Positions 34,198 to 43,020 of a stretch of DNA of 64,000 nt are shown here, piece by piece. Under the pieces are notes generated by a model. It had not been told where the DNA came from. It was given only the letters and a program-made list of their open reading frames with translations, and did not search any database. Where the stretch lies: positions 62,001-126,000 of the forward strand of contig JAOSJP010000040.1 of NCBI GenBank assembly GCA_027494015.1, written 5' to 3'. Made by a program: the position numbers and the translations under genes. Source of the stretch: Anaerolineae bacterium (GTDB lineage: Bacteria > Chloroflexota > Anaerolineae > Aggregatilineales > Aggregatilineaceae). Positions within the stretch are counted from its first letter, which is position 1; each line of letters starts with the position of its first letter.

Positions 34198-35688
34198 ATG
34201 CCCGGATTCACGCCCGTCCGACGCTGGCAGCCGCCGTTCTACCCCTTCAAGCGCGAGACGTTCCGCCGGCGGATGCTGGCGCGCATCGAGCGCATGGTCA
34301 AGGGGCCGATGTTCGGCTGCCGCATGTGCGGCAACTGCCTGTTGCAGGAGACCGCCTTCATCTGCCCGATGGAGTGTCCTAAGGGCGCGCGCAACGGCCC
34401 CTGCGGCGGTTCCACCGAGGAGCACTGTTACGTAGACCCCACGCGCGCCTGCGTGTGGTACAAGATTTACGAGCGGTCGTTCAAGATGGGCCGCGAAGAG
34501 AAGCTGCTCGAAGTGCTGCCCCCGCTGGACTGGGACAAGGTCGGCACCGAGACGTGGGGCGACATCTACCGCCAGGTGCGCAAAGTGGGCACGACCAGGT
34601 TCGTTGGCGGGATGCTCTCGCGCGACGCGGCGAAGCGCGCCGCCAACTGGGATGCCGTCTTCCGCCCCGTCCGCCAGCCGGACTGGTGGCAGGGCGACGA
34701 CAAGTATCACCCACCCGCTTATAGCGAGCCGGTCTCGGAGCTGGAGCGGCGGCTGCGCGCCGGCGAGTTCGTCGTCACGGCGGAGGTTGCGCCCCCGCTG
34801 AGCACGGCGACGGGCAAGCTCGGCCAGAATATTGATCTGGTGAAGCCCTACGTGGCCGCCGTCAATTTCACCGACAACCCCTCGGCCACAGCGCGTATGT
34901 CCAGCCTGGCTTGCAGCACCATCGCCGTGCAACACGGGGCCGAGCCGGTCATGCAGATGCAGGGCCGCGACCGCACGCGGGCCACGCTGCAATCGGAGAT
35001 GCTGGGGGCGAGCGCCCTGGGCGTGCGCAACGTGCTGGTGCTCTCCGGCGACAGCGGGCGCATGGGGCCGCCGCCGCTGGGACGGCTGGACATCATAGAC
35101 CTGGACTCGGTGCAGATGTTGTGGGTGTTGCGCCGGATGCGCGACGAGGGCCACTACCTCGACGGGCGTCCGATCAAGTTCCCGCCCAAGGTCTTCCTGG
35201 GTGCGGCGGCGGCGCCGTTCGCCTCGCGGCCCGAATTCCAGGCCCTGCGCGAGCATAAGAAAGTCAACGCCGGGGCGCAGTTCTTCCAGACCAACCTGGT
35301 CTATGACGCCGACGGCTTCGAGGTGTGGCTCAACGAGCTGGCCAAGCGGGACGTCCTGGACAAGGTGTTCGTGCTGGTCGGCGTCACGCCGCTCAAGTCG
35401 CTGAAGATGGCCCAGTACATGCACCACGAGGTGCCGGGCGTGATCATCCCGGAGCGGCTGATCAAGCGCCTGGAAGCAGCCGGCGACGGCGTGCAGGAAG
35501 AGGCGATCACGATCACGCTGGAGCTGATCGAAGCGATCAAGAGCAAGCAGGGCGTGCACGGTATTCACCTGATGGCCGTCGGCTGGGAAGAGATCGTCCC
35601 GCGCATCGTCACCGAGGCCGGGCTGCTGCCGCCGGACTTCGTGCCGCCCCAGGAAGCGCCACAAGAAGCGGGCGCGGCGGCGCGTTAG
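34198..35688 (+). CDS. metF: MetV-MetF fusion: methylenetetrahydrofolate reductase with Zn/FeS domain
   Basis: 496 residues. The front third is a MetV-type (MTHFR C-terminal-like) Cys-rich domain: CRMCGNC (about 41-47), CPMECPKG (about 57), GPCGG (about 69) and CYVDPTRACVW. From about residue 185 a MetF barrel follows (GEFVVTAEVAPPLS, NFTDNPSATARMS, VLVLSGDSG near 285, FFQTNLVYD near 362). MetF reduces methylene-THF to methyl-THF; MetV is thought to relay electrons. In Moorella the two are separate proteins. Being fused, this is the last step of the methyl branch before acsE. Confidence 0.9.
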   Translation: MPGFTPVRRWQPPFYPFKRETFRRRMLARIERMVKGPMFGCRMCGNCLLQETAFICPMECPKGARNGPCGGSTEEHCYVDPTRACVWYKIYERSFKMGREEKLLEVLPPLDWDKVGTETWGDIYRQVRKVGTTRFVGGMLSRDAAKRAANWDAVFRPVRQPDWWQGDDKYHPPAYSEPVSELERRLRAGEFVVTAEVAPPLSTATGKLGQNIDLVKPYVAAVNFTDNPSATARMSSLACSTIAVQHGAEPVMQMQGRDRTRATLQSEMLGASALGVRNVLVLSGDSGRMGPPPLGRLDIIDLDSVQMLWVLRRMRDEGHYLDGRPIKFPPKVFLGAAAAPFASRPEFQALREHKKVNAGAQFFQTNLVYDADGFEVWLNELAKRDVLDKVFVLVGVTPLKSLKMAQYMHHEVPGVIIPERLIKRLEAAGDGVQEEAITITLELIEAIKSKQGVHGIHLMAVGWEEIVPRIVTEAGLLPPDFVPPQEAPQEAGAAAR

Positions 35689-36006
35689 CCAGAACCGGGC
35701 GTAGGGGCGTATTGCATACGTCCCGTAGGGGCGGCGCTCTGCTCCGCCCTGGGCGCGGCCAAGCCCGAAAGAGACTTCCGAAGTCTGCCAGACTTCGGAA
35801 GTCTGAAGCGCGCGCATACGTTGGCACCAGACACCGCGCCCAGGGACGATCATCGTGCGGGCGCGGTGTTGTTGTGAGAGCGGTGATCAGTGATCAGTTT
35901 TCAGTGATCAGAGAGTACCGGGGTTTGTGCCCGACCCTTGATCACCAACAACCAATCACCAACAACCGACTACTGTTCACCGACCACCGAGAACTGAGGA
36001 CTCCCT
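35689..36006. repeat. gap before cooC: palindrome and GATCAGTGATCAG/CCAACAACC repeats
   Basis: The AGACTTCCGAAGT palindrome is at 35772-35804. From 35885 to 36000 there are runs of CAGTGATCAG and CACCAACAACCAATCACC. No gene, promoter or terminator could be assigned with confidence. Confidence 0.6.
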
Positions 36007-36786
36007 ATGAAACTCGCCATCAGCGGCAAAGGGGGCGTGGGCAAGACGACGCTCGCTGCCCTGCTCGCCCAGGTTTACGCCGACGCCGGACGCGACGTGC
36101 TGGCCGTGGACGCCGACCCCGCGCCGTGCCTGGCCGGGGCGCTCGGCTTCCCGCCCGAACTGCGCGCCCGGTTGCGCCCCATCGCCGAGATGGACGCGCT
36201 GATCGAGGAGCGCACCGGGGCCAAGCCGGGCACCGTCGGCGGCTTCTTCACGCTCAACCCGCGCGTGGACGACCTGCCGGAGCGTTTCAGCGTGACGCAT
36301 CGCGGCGTGCGCCTGCTGGAGATGGGATCGGTAGACCTGGGCGGATCGGGCTGCATCTGCCCGGAGAGCGCCATGCTCAAGACGCTGTTCACGCACCTGC
36401 TCTTCCGCAAGGACGACGTGTTGATCCTGGATATGTACGCGGGCGTCGAGCACCTGGGCCGGGCGACGGTGGACTTCGTGGACGCGCTGATCGTCGTCGT
36501 TGAGCCGACGCGACGCAGCCTGGGCACCGCCGCCCAGATCAAGAAGCTGGCGGCGGACATCGGCCTGACGCGACTGTGGCTGGTTGGCAACAAGGTGCGC
36601 GACGAGGAAGAAGCCGCTTTCCTGGCCGCCGAGACGCCCGGCTTGCCCCTGCTGGGCACGCTGCCCGCTGACCTGGCCGTGCAGGAAGCCGACCGGCGCG
36701 GCATCGCTGTATACGATTTCGTCCCGGCCCTGCGCCAGTCCGCTGAGCGCATGGCCGCGACGCTGAGCGCGGAGATTGAAGGCTGA
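36007..36786 (+). CDS. cooC: CooC/AcsF-type nickel-insertion ATPase, first copy
   Basis: 259 residues, MinD/ParA-like ATPase. The deviant Walker A is GKGGVGKTT at residues 7-15; Walker B-like VLILDMYAGVEHLG is near 139. The Cys-x-Cys motif Cys116-Ile-Cys118 (GSGCICPE) matches the metal-binding dimer-interface motif of CooC. CooC-type ATPases aid nickel loading of the C-cluster of CODH; AcsF does this for ACS. The downstream paralogue starts on the last base of this stop codon (TGATG), so the two are coupled. Which protein serves CODH and which ACS is unknown. Confidence 0.9.
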   Translation: MKLAISGKGGVGKTTLAALLAQVYADAGRDVLAVDADPAPCLAGALGFPPELRARLRPIAEMDALIEERTGAKPGTVGGFFTLNPRVDDLPERFSVTHRGVRLLEMGSVDLGGSGCICPESAMLKTLFTHLLFRKDDVLILDMYAGVEHLGRATVDFVDALIVVVEPTRRSLGTAAQIKKLAADIGLTRLWLVGNKVRDEEEAAFLAAETPGLPLLGTLPADLAVQEADRRGIAVYDFVPALRQSAERMAATLSAEIEG

Positions 36787-37574
36787 TGACGACGACCATC
36801 GCCCTGGCGGGCAAGGGCGGCGTGGGCAAGACGACCATCGCCGCCATGATCATCAAGTATCTGGCCCAGACGCAGCGTGGGGCCATCCTGGCTATTGACG
36901 CGGACCCCAGCAGCAACCTGAACATGGTGCTCGGCCTCGATCTGGAATGGACAGTGGGCGACATCCGCGAGGGGCTGCTGGAGAAGGTCAAGGAGTCGCT
37001 GACGGCGGGCGGGGCGGCCATGGGCGCGCTGGACGGCGGCCTGACCAAGCGCGAATACCTGGATTACGAGGTGCGCGCCGCCCTGTCCGAAGGCTCGCGC
37101 TTCGACCTGATCGCCATGGGCCGCTCCGAAGGTCCCGGCTGCTACTGCGCCGTCAACCATAACCTGCGCGAAGTGGTGGACAGCATCAGCAAGAACTACC
37201 GCTACGTGGTCATTGACAACGAGGCGGGCATGGAGCACCTCAGCCGGCGCACCACGCGCGATGTGGAGCTGCTGCTGGTCGTCAGCGACGCCACGCAGCG
37301 CGGCATCGTCGCCGCCGAGCGCATCGCCTCCTTCCGCCACGCGCTGGATATCAACATCGGCGCGGCCTACCTCATCCTCAACAACGTGCCCGGCGGGGTG
37401 ATCCCCGCTCCGCTGCAAGCGCGCCTCGCGCAACTCGATCTGCCGCTGCTGGGCGCGGTGCCGGGCGACGAGAAGCTGGTCGAGTTCGAGTTCAGCGGGC
37501 GCCCGCTGGTCGAGCTAGGCGACGAGTCGCCGGTCTACCGGGCGGTCGCGGCCATGATGGGGCAGATTCTCTAG
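36786..37574 (+). CDS. acsF: CooC/AcsF-type nickel-insertion ATPase, second copy
   Basis: 262 residues. The Walker A is AGKGGVGKTT (9-17), ADPSSNLN is near residue 40, and Cys119-Tyr-Cys121 (GPGCYCAVN) is the metal-binding pair. It is only moderately similar to the gene before it, so this is an ancient pair rather than a fresh duplication. A neat hypothesis is that one copy loads the C-cluster of CooS and the other the A-cluster of the spliced ACS. The symbol is provisional. It ends at a TAG that is also the left end of a MITE-like element. Confidence 0.88.
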   Translation: MTTTIALAGKGGVGKTTIAAMIIKYLAQTQRGAILAIDADPSSNLNMVLGLDLEWTVGDIREGLLEKVKESLTAGGAAMGALDGGLTKREYLDYEVRAALSEGSRFDLIAMGRSEGPGCYCAVNHNLREVVDSISKNYRYVVIDNEAGMEHLSRRTTRDVELLLVVSDATQRGIVAAERIASFRHALDINIGAAYLILNNVPGGVIPAPLQARLAQLDLPLLGAVPGDEKLVEFEFSGRPLVELGDESPVYRAVAAMMGQIL

Positions 37575-37783
37575 GGCGTGTTATGAACTTGGTACCCTTG
37601 ACAAGGGAGAGGGGCGCTCTGTTTACCTCACCCCCTGGCCTCGCTGCGCTCGGCCTTTCCCCCTCTCCATGCATGGAGAGGGGGCGGCGAGGCGCGCCAG
37701 CGCCGAGACGGGGGTGAGGTCAACCAGGAGCTACCCAAAACCGCTGGGGAAAGACAGGGCTGTAAGTGCATAACAGGCTCTAG
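37571..37783. mobile_element. MITE-like element A, copy 3 (after the cooC pair)
   Basis: 213 bp from CTAGGGCGTGTTATGAACTT to GTGCATAACAGGCTCTAG, with the central CTCTCCATGCATGGAGAG hairpin. Both ends carry CTAG, a possible four-base target duplication. It fills most of the 37575-37875 gap; the rest shows no gene. Confidence 0.8.
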
Positions 37784-37875
37784 GGCGAAGGGCCACCTGG
37801 CCCCCACCAAGCAGGGGTAGGGGCGTGTTTGCGATACGCCCCACACGTCTCATTCTGTTAGCTGGATGAGGGACG

Positions 37876-40800
37876 TCAGAAATCAACGGCATTGTCGGCA
37901 TACAGGATGCGGGTTCCCACCTGTTCAATGCCGAAGATGGTCCCGCGCTCGAACTCCTGAATGAACATGATGGATCCCGGGCGTTCGGCACCCGTCGCAG
38001 GCCCCAACGCTTGTGCAACGCCCGGATGATCGCAGTAGACCTGGCCAAAGCCGGACGCGATGTACGGCCCGGAACAGGCGAGCGGCGTGCCCGGAAACCA
38101 GTCGTCGTCGTAGACGGCCCAACGACCATCGTCCAGAATCACGTAGATCATCCGCGTTGGCTCGCTGCGATAGACCATGACGCCGTTGGCGAAGGGCTGC
38201 GAAGTCCCCAGCACGGATTGTTCCCTGCTGACCGGGCAGCCTAGTCGCCAGTGCACCGGTGCCCAGGTGGAGGCGGTGTTGCCGCCCGGCAGATCGCAGA
38301 TGGAGACGCCTGCCGCTTCTGGAGAAGGCAGGCTGCGCAGGTCGCCGCTGTAGTCCAGCAGGTCCTGGCGAATCCAACCATAAGAGCCGTCAACGCGCGC
38401 GTAAACCCAGTCATTGCGGAGACTCAACGGGTCAAGCGAGCTGTTCTGGCTGGCGGTCAAGACGACGGGATAGCTGGTGCCGGGGCCGGATCGGATATTG
38501 ACCTGCTCGCTGCCCCTGATACGAGCAGCGAGGGGCGCAGTAGCGCCTGGCTCAGTTGCGGAGAACGCGACAGACAGCGCGGGTAGAGGGGCGATCAACT
38601 GTCCGGGGTGCGTCCTGTCTGCCGCTGGCCGCCAGGCCGGGCTGTCGCTCCAGGAGTTGAGCGGGGTCAGGCGGCGCGGGCTGCTCCCGTCCGCCGTCAT
38701 CAGGTAGATCGCGCCGACTCCGTCGCGGTCGGAGATGAAGGCCATGTACTGCCCATCCGCCGACCACTCCGGCCACCAGTCATTGGAGCTTGCTGTCGTC
38801 AGGCGGCGCAGGTTGGAGCCGTCGGCATTGATCACGTAGACTTCAAACTGCCCATCGCGGTTGGACTGGAAGGCGATCTGCGCCCCGTCCGGCGACCAGG
38901 CGGGGAAGCCGTCGTTGCCGGGGCTGAAGGTCAGGCGCGTCTGGCCGCTCCCATCGGCGTTCATCACGTAAAGCTCGTCGTCCCCGTCGCGCGAGGAATT
39001 GAAGGCGATGCGCGTCCCGTCCGGCGACCACACCTGGCCGCCGTTACGGGTGCCCGGCGCAGTCAGACGGGTGAGGCCGCTCCCGTCGGCGTTGATCACG
39101 TAGATGTCGCTGCCCCCGTCGCGTTCAGAATTGAAGGCGATGCGCGTCCCGTCCGGCGACCAGGCCGGGTGATAGTCGTTGGCCGGGTGGTTGGTCAGGT
39201 TGCGCAGCCCGCCCCCGTCTGCGCCCATCACGTAAATGTCGGCGGTGCCCGCGCGGTCGGAGTAGAAAGCCAGGCGCATCCCGTCCGGCGACCAGGCCGG
39301 ATCGCGGTCGTTGGCGCGGTCGTTGGTCAGGCGGCGCGGGTTCGACCCGTCCGCGCTCATCACGTAGATTTCGCGGTTGCCGTCCCGCTCGGAGACGAAC
39401 GCGATCTCCCCCCAGCCCCCGCCGAGCGGCGTAGGCGTGGGCGGGCCGGCGGGCGTGGGCGTGGATAGCTGCGTCTCGCCGGCGCCAGCGGGCACGGCGA
39501 TGCGGAAGCCGAGCACATAAGTGACGTAGTCCGGGTAATTGCCGCCCTGGTAGAAGGCCCGCGCGTAGCGCGCCTCGTTCTCCCACGAGCTGCCGCGCAC
39601 GTTGTGCATGTCGCCGAAGGGCGGGCCGAGCGGGTCGAGCGTGCCATCGGTCAGCGTCGCGTAATAGTCGCGCCCGTAATAATCGGCCACCCATTCCCAG
39701 GCGTTTCCGGCCAGGTCGAGCGCGCCCACCCACGATACCCCGGCGGGATAAGCCCCCACCGGGCTGGTGCCGCTCGTGCAGCGCTCCAGGTTGGCCAGGG
39801 CGCACGTTGCCGGGCTGTCGCCCCAGGGATACGTCCAGTTCTGCGGCCCGCGCGCGGCAAATTCCCACTGTGCGCCCGTGGGCAGCGCCGCCCCGATCCA
39901 TTCGACGAAAGCGGCGGCGTCGAGCCACGAGACCCAGGTCACCGGGTGATCGGCCAGAGCCGGGTTGTCGAAGGCCGTCCGGTCGCGCGGCGGCGCGCAC
40001 GCCCCCGCGCTCACGCAGGCGGCGTACTGCGCGTTGGTGACTTCCGTCTGGCCGATCCAGTAGGCGCTCAGGCAGACGCGGCGCACTGGCTTCTCGTCAA
40101 CGTCGCCTTCCTCGCTGCCCATCATGAAGCAGCCCGGCGGCACGCCCACCAGGGGAATGCCGCGATAATCGCCGAGGACTGGCACCCAGGCAGTGTTGGC
40201 GCTGCCCACAGGGAGAGAAGTTGCGCCGGGCGGCGGCGGGAAGACGACCGGCCCGGCGGTGGGCGGCGGCGTGGCCGTTGGGACGGGCGAAGGCGTGGCG
40301 GAGGGCGTGTCGGTGGGCGTGGGCGTATCCGTCCAGGCGGCAGCCGTCGCGGTCATGGCGGCGTTGGCCATCGCTTCAACTGTCGCCTCCCAGTCGGGCG
40401 TTGGCGTGTCAGTCGGCGTGGGCGTGCTCGTCCAGCTTTGCGCGGTCTGGGTCAGTCGCTCGGCAACCAGCGCCTCTGCCGTGGCCTCAAAATCGGGCGC
40501 CGGCGTGTCAGTCGGCGTGGGCGTAGACGTTGCGGCGGGCGATGGTGTGTCGCTGGGCGTCGCAGTAGCGCTCGGCGTTAAAGTCAGCGAGGGCGTGGCG
40601 GTGGCGCTGGGCGTCGGCGAAGGGGTCGCGGTCGCTGTGTCCGGGGGGACGGTCGGCGTATCCGTGCTCAGAACTACCAGGCCGCCCGCGCGGGTGGGCG
40701 TCTCCGTCGGCGCGGCAGTTGCGGTGGCCGAGGGCACAGCCAGCGTCCTCGTGAGCGTTGCGGTCGCCGTGTCCGGGGGGACGGTCGGCGTATCCGTGCC

Positions 40801-42117
40801 CAGGATCACCAGGCCGCCCGCGCGGGTAGGCGACTCGGTCGGCGCGGCGGTGGCGGTGGCCGAGGGCACAACCGGCGTCTTCGTGAGCGTCGCGGTCGCC
40901 GTGTCCGGGCGAACGGTCGGCGTATCCGTGCCCAGGATCACCAGGCCACCCGCGCGGGTAGGCGTCTCCGTCGGCGCGACGGCGACCTGCGTCGGCGAGG
41001 CGGTAGCAGTCGGAGTCGCCTCTTCGCCGCCGCCGCCCAGGACGATCACGCCCACCGCCGCCAGCGCGACGAGCAGGACGATCACCGCGCCCCAGACCAG
41101 CCGCGCGCGGCCTCGCCCCGGCGGACGGCCCGTCCCCGGCGCGGCGGGCGGCGTGAAGCCCGCCGAAGGCGGGGGCGCAGGCGATGGGGACAGCGGCGAG
41201 GGTGTGCTGACCAGGACGGGCCGCTTGCCTTCGAGCGGGCGGGTGAGGAACTGCGTATCCTCCCCGACCTCGCCCGCCGCAGCCCGCTCAAATGTCTGGG
41301 CGAAGGCAGTCACCGACGGGAAGCGCTCGCCAGGCGACTTGGCCAGCGCCCGTTCCAGCGAGACAGCGAGCGTCGGCGGCAGGTGGGGGCGCAGGACATG
41401 CGGCGGCGTGGGCGCTTCGTGGAGATGCTTGTGCATCAGGCCGTAGGGCGTCGGAGCCTGGAAGGGCACCTGCCCGGTCAGCAACTGGTAGATTGTCACG
41501 CCCAGCGCGTACTGGTCGGTGGCCGGGACGGGCTGCTCTGCCCGCCATTGCTCCGGGGCCATGTAGAGCGGCGTGCCCAGCACGGCCCCGGTCGCGGTCA
41601 GGGCGCTGGTGTGCTCCAGCAGCTTGGCAATGCCGAAGTCTACCAGGAAGGCATTGCCGTGCGTGTCGAACATGATGTTGCTGGGCTTGATGTCGCGGTG
41701 GATGACGCCCTGTTGGTGGGCGTAGTCGAACGCGCTGGCGAGCTGGCTGAGCAGCCGGGCGATTTCGCCGAGCGAGGGCAGCGGCGCGCCGCTCGTCTCG
41801 CGCTGAGTCATGCGGTCGGCCAGCGTGCCACCGCCCAGCAGGCGCATGACAATGTAGCTGGTGCCCCCCTCGACGCCGTAATCATAGACGGGGATGATGT
41901 GCGGGTGCTCCAGCGAGGCGGCGGTCTCGGCTTCGCGCGTGAAGCGGGCGACGAAATCCGCGTCAGCGGCCAGGGCAGCGGGCAGCACCTTGACAGCTAC
42001 GGCGCGCTTGAGCGCCCGCTGGTACGCGCGGTAGACAGTGCCCATCCCGCCCCGGCCCAGCAGCTCGCGCAGCTCGTACTGCCCTAACGTCTGGCCCGTG
42101 AAGTCTTCGCTGCTCAT
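37876..42117 (-). CDS. modular Ser/Thr protein kinase with formylglycine-generating-enzyme-like, TolB-propeller and SH3 domains
   Basis: 1413 residues. The kinase (about 14-280) has GRGGMG, Lys43, HRDIKPSN, DFG and APE-like motifs (YMAPEQWR). A membrane helix (about 340-359) is followed by a long Thr/Pro/Ala linker with repeated TPTRAGGLVILGTDTPT units (about 365-640). A sulfatase-modifying-factor-like domain (about 644-876; GCFMMGSEEGD, EVTNAQYAAC, LPTGAQWEFAARG, GFRIA) comes next, then at least six TolB/WD40-like beta repeats (about 900-1170; WSPDGTRIAF) and a bacterial SH3 domain (VNIRSGPGTSYPV). Kinase inside and large modules outside suggest a sensor. Substrates are unknown. Confidence 0.88.
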   Translation of the reverse strand: MSSEDFTGQTLGQYELRELLGRGGMGTVYRAYQRALKRAVAVKVLPAALAADADFVARFTREAETAASLEHPHIIPVYDYGVEGGTSYIVMRLLGGGTLADRMTQRETSGAPLPSLGEIARLLSQLASAFDYAHQQGVIHRDIKPSNIMFDTHGNAFLVDFGIAKLLEHTSALTATGAVLGTPLYMAPEQWRAEQPVPATDQYALGVTIYQLLTGQVPFQAPTPYGLMHKHLHEAPTPPHVLRPHLPPTLAVSLERALAKSPGERFPSVTAFAQTFERAAAGEVGEDTQFLTRPLEGKRPVLVSTPSPLSPSPAPPPSAGFTPPAAPGTGRPPGRGRARLVWGAVIVLLVALAAVGVIVLGGGGEEATPTATASPTQVAVAPTETPTRAGGLVILGTDTPTVRPDTATATLTKTPVVPSATATAAPTESPTRAGGLVILGTDTPTVPPDTATATLTRTLAVPSATATAAPTETPTRAGGLVVLSTDTPTVPPDTATATPSPTPSATATPSLTLTPSATATPSDTPSPAATSTPTPTDTPAPDFEATAEALVAERLTQTAQSWTSTPTPTDTPTPDWEATVEAMANAAMTATAAAWTDTPTPTDTPSATPSPVPTATPPPTAGPVVFPPPPGATSLPVGSANTAWVPVLGDYRGIPLVGVPPGCFMMGSEEGDVDEKPVRRVCLSAYWIGQTEVTNAQYAACVSAGACAPPRDRTAFDNPALADHPVTWVSWLDAAAFVEWIGAALPTGAQWEFAARGPQNWTYPWGDSPATCALANLERCTSGTSPVGAYPAGVSWVGALDLAGNAWEWVADYYGRDYYATLTDGTLDPLGPPFGDMHNVRGSSWENEARYARAFYQGGNYPDYVTYVLGFRIAVPAGAGETQLSTPTPAGPPTPTPLGGGWGEIAFVSERDGNREIYVMSADGSNPRRLTNDRANDRDPAWSPDGMRLAFYSDRAGTADIYVMGADGGGLRNLTNHPANDYHPAWSPDGTRIAFNSERDGGSDIYVINADGSGLTRLTAPGTRNGGQVWSPDGTRIAFNSSRDGDDELYVMNADGSGQTRLTFSPGNDGFPAWSPDGAQIAFQSNRDGQFEVYVINADGSNLRRLTTASSNDWWPEWSADGQYMAFISDRDGVGAIYLMTADGSSPRRLTPLNSWSDSPAWRPAADRTHPGQLIAPLPALSVAFSATEPGATAPLAARIRGSEQVNIRSGPGTSYPVVLTASQNSSLDPLSLRNDWVYARVDGSYGWIRQDLLDYSGDLRSLPSPEAAGVSICDLPGGNTASTWAPVHWRLGCPVSREQSVLGTSQPFANGVMVYRSEPTRMIYVILDDGRWAVYDDDWFPGTPLACSGPYIASGFGQVYCDHPGVAQALGPATGAERPGSIMFIQEFERGTIFGIEQVGTRILYADNAVDF

Positions 42118-42179
42118 GGCACGTCCGTGTTCGGTCTTCGCTGGCTAATCCTCGCCCTGCCAAAGCGGCAAGACGATGG

Positions 42180-42285
42180 GGTTTCTGGTTTTTGGTTGTT
42201 GGTTGCCAGGAAAGCACACCCGTCACAAAGCCGCCTTCACCAGTCACCAAAAACCAAAAACCAATTACCAAAAACCAAAGCAATG
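42180..42285. repeat. inverted GGTTTTTGG / CCAAAAACC repeat in the kinase-WXG100 gap
   Basis: CTGGTTTTTGGTTGTTGG near 42186 and CACCAAAAACCAAAAACC near 42245 are inverted relatives around a short unique segment. The same repeat family is seen at 35.9 and 62.8 kb. The surrounding gap 42118-42653 contains no gene. Confidence 0.7.
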
Positions 42286-42424
42286 TGGAGTATAGCGGAG
42301 GTGAAGGGACGCGCACAACCTGCGCATAGCCAGGCAGCGCGACGAAAGCGGCCAGTCCGCCTATTCTTTTATCCATTTTTACTCATCTGCATAGCATTTT
42401 TACGTGGATCGGCGGTTACACACC

Positions 42425-42454
42425 TTGACAAACGATTGTCGAGTCCCCTACACT
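42425..42454 (+). promoter_or_regulatory. promoter of the WXG100 operon
   Basis: TTGACA (42425) and TACACT (42449) with an 18-base spacer form a sigma-70-type promoter about 200 bases upstream of the first WXG100 gene. GACAA-ACGA-TTGTC overlaps the -35 element and is a possible repressor site. Confidence 0.62.
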
Positions 42455-42653
42455 GGCTTTAGTCACGCTCGATTGTGCAGAAGTATTGTGTGTCTAACGC
42501 AGGCGATAGTGGCGGGGGCGAAGGAGGGGGAGACCGATCTAGCCGAATCTAGCAGAAACACGCACTGCTCAGGGACGCAACGTCGCCCGCATGTCCTGCG
42601 AGTGGCGTGCTGCGCTAACACAAGAGGACAAGCAAAAGTAGCAGGAGGTCAAC

Positions 42654-42965
42654 ATGCCCGGTTTCGGTGGAAAGATCCAGGCCGACTACGACGAACTGGC
42701 CAACGTCGCCAACGAGTTCTTGCAGGAGTCGGCGGGCATTGAGCAGCTCACCAACCAGATCAACAACCTGGTGGGCGAGCTGGAAGGCGGCGGCTGGATT
42801 GGGCGCGGCGCGGATGCGTTCTACGCCGAGATGCATGACCTGGTGAACCCAGGCATGCAGCGCCTGGCGCGCGCGCTGGAAGACGCCGGCAGCGCCATCA
42901 AGCAGATCAGCAATCTCGTTTCCCAGGCCGAGCAGGATGCCAGCTCGCTCTTTGCAAAGCAGTAG
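42654..42965 (+). CDS. WXG100-family protein 1
   Basis: 103 residues, all-helical. GGWIGRGADAFYAEM near residue 44 is a Trp-containing WxG-type turn between two amphipathic helices, as in ESAT-6-like proteins. An AGGAGG site precedes the ATG. First of four adjacent small genes with the same plan. Such proteins form helical-hairpin dimers and are often secreted by type VII systems; no secretion ATPase is in the window. Confidence 0.85.
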   Translation: MPGFGGKIQADYDELANVANEFLQESAGIEQLTNQINNLVGELEGGGWIGRGADAFYAEMHDLVNPGMQRLARALEDAGSAIKQISNLVSQAEQDASSLFAKQ

Positions 42966-43020
42966 CGTATGCAGCGCTTGGCGCGCCACTCGCTGATGCG
43001 CCAACGATAAGGAGGTCACG

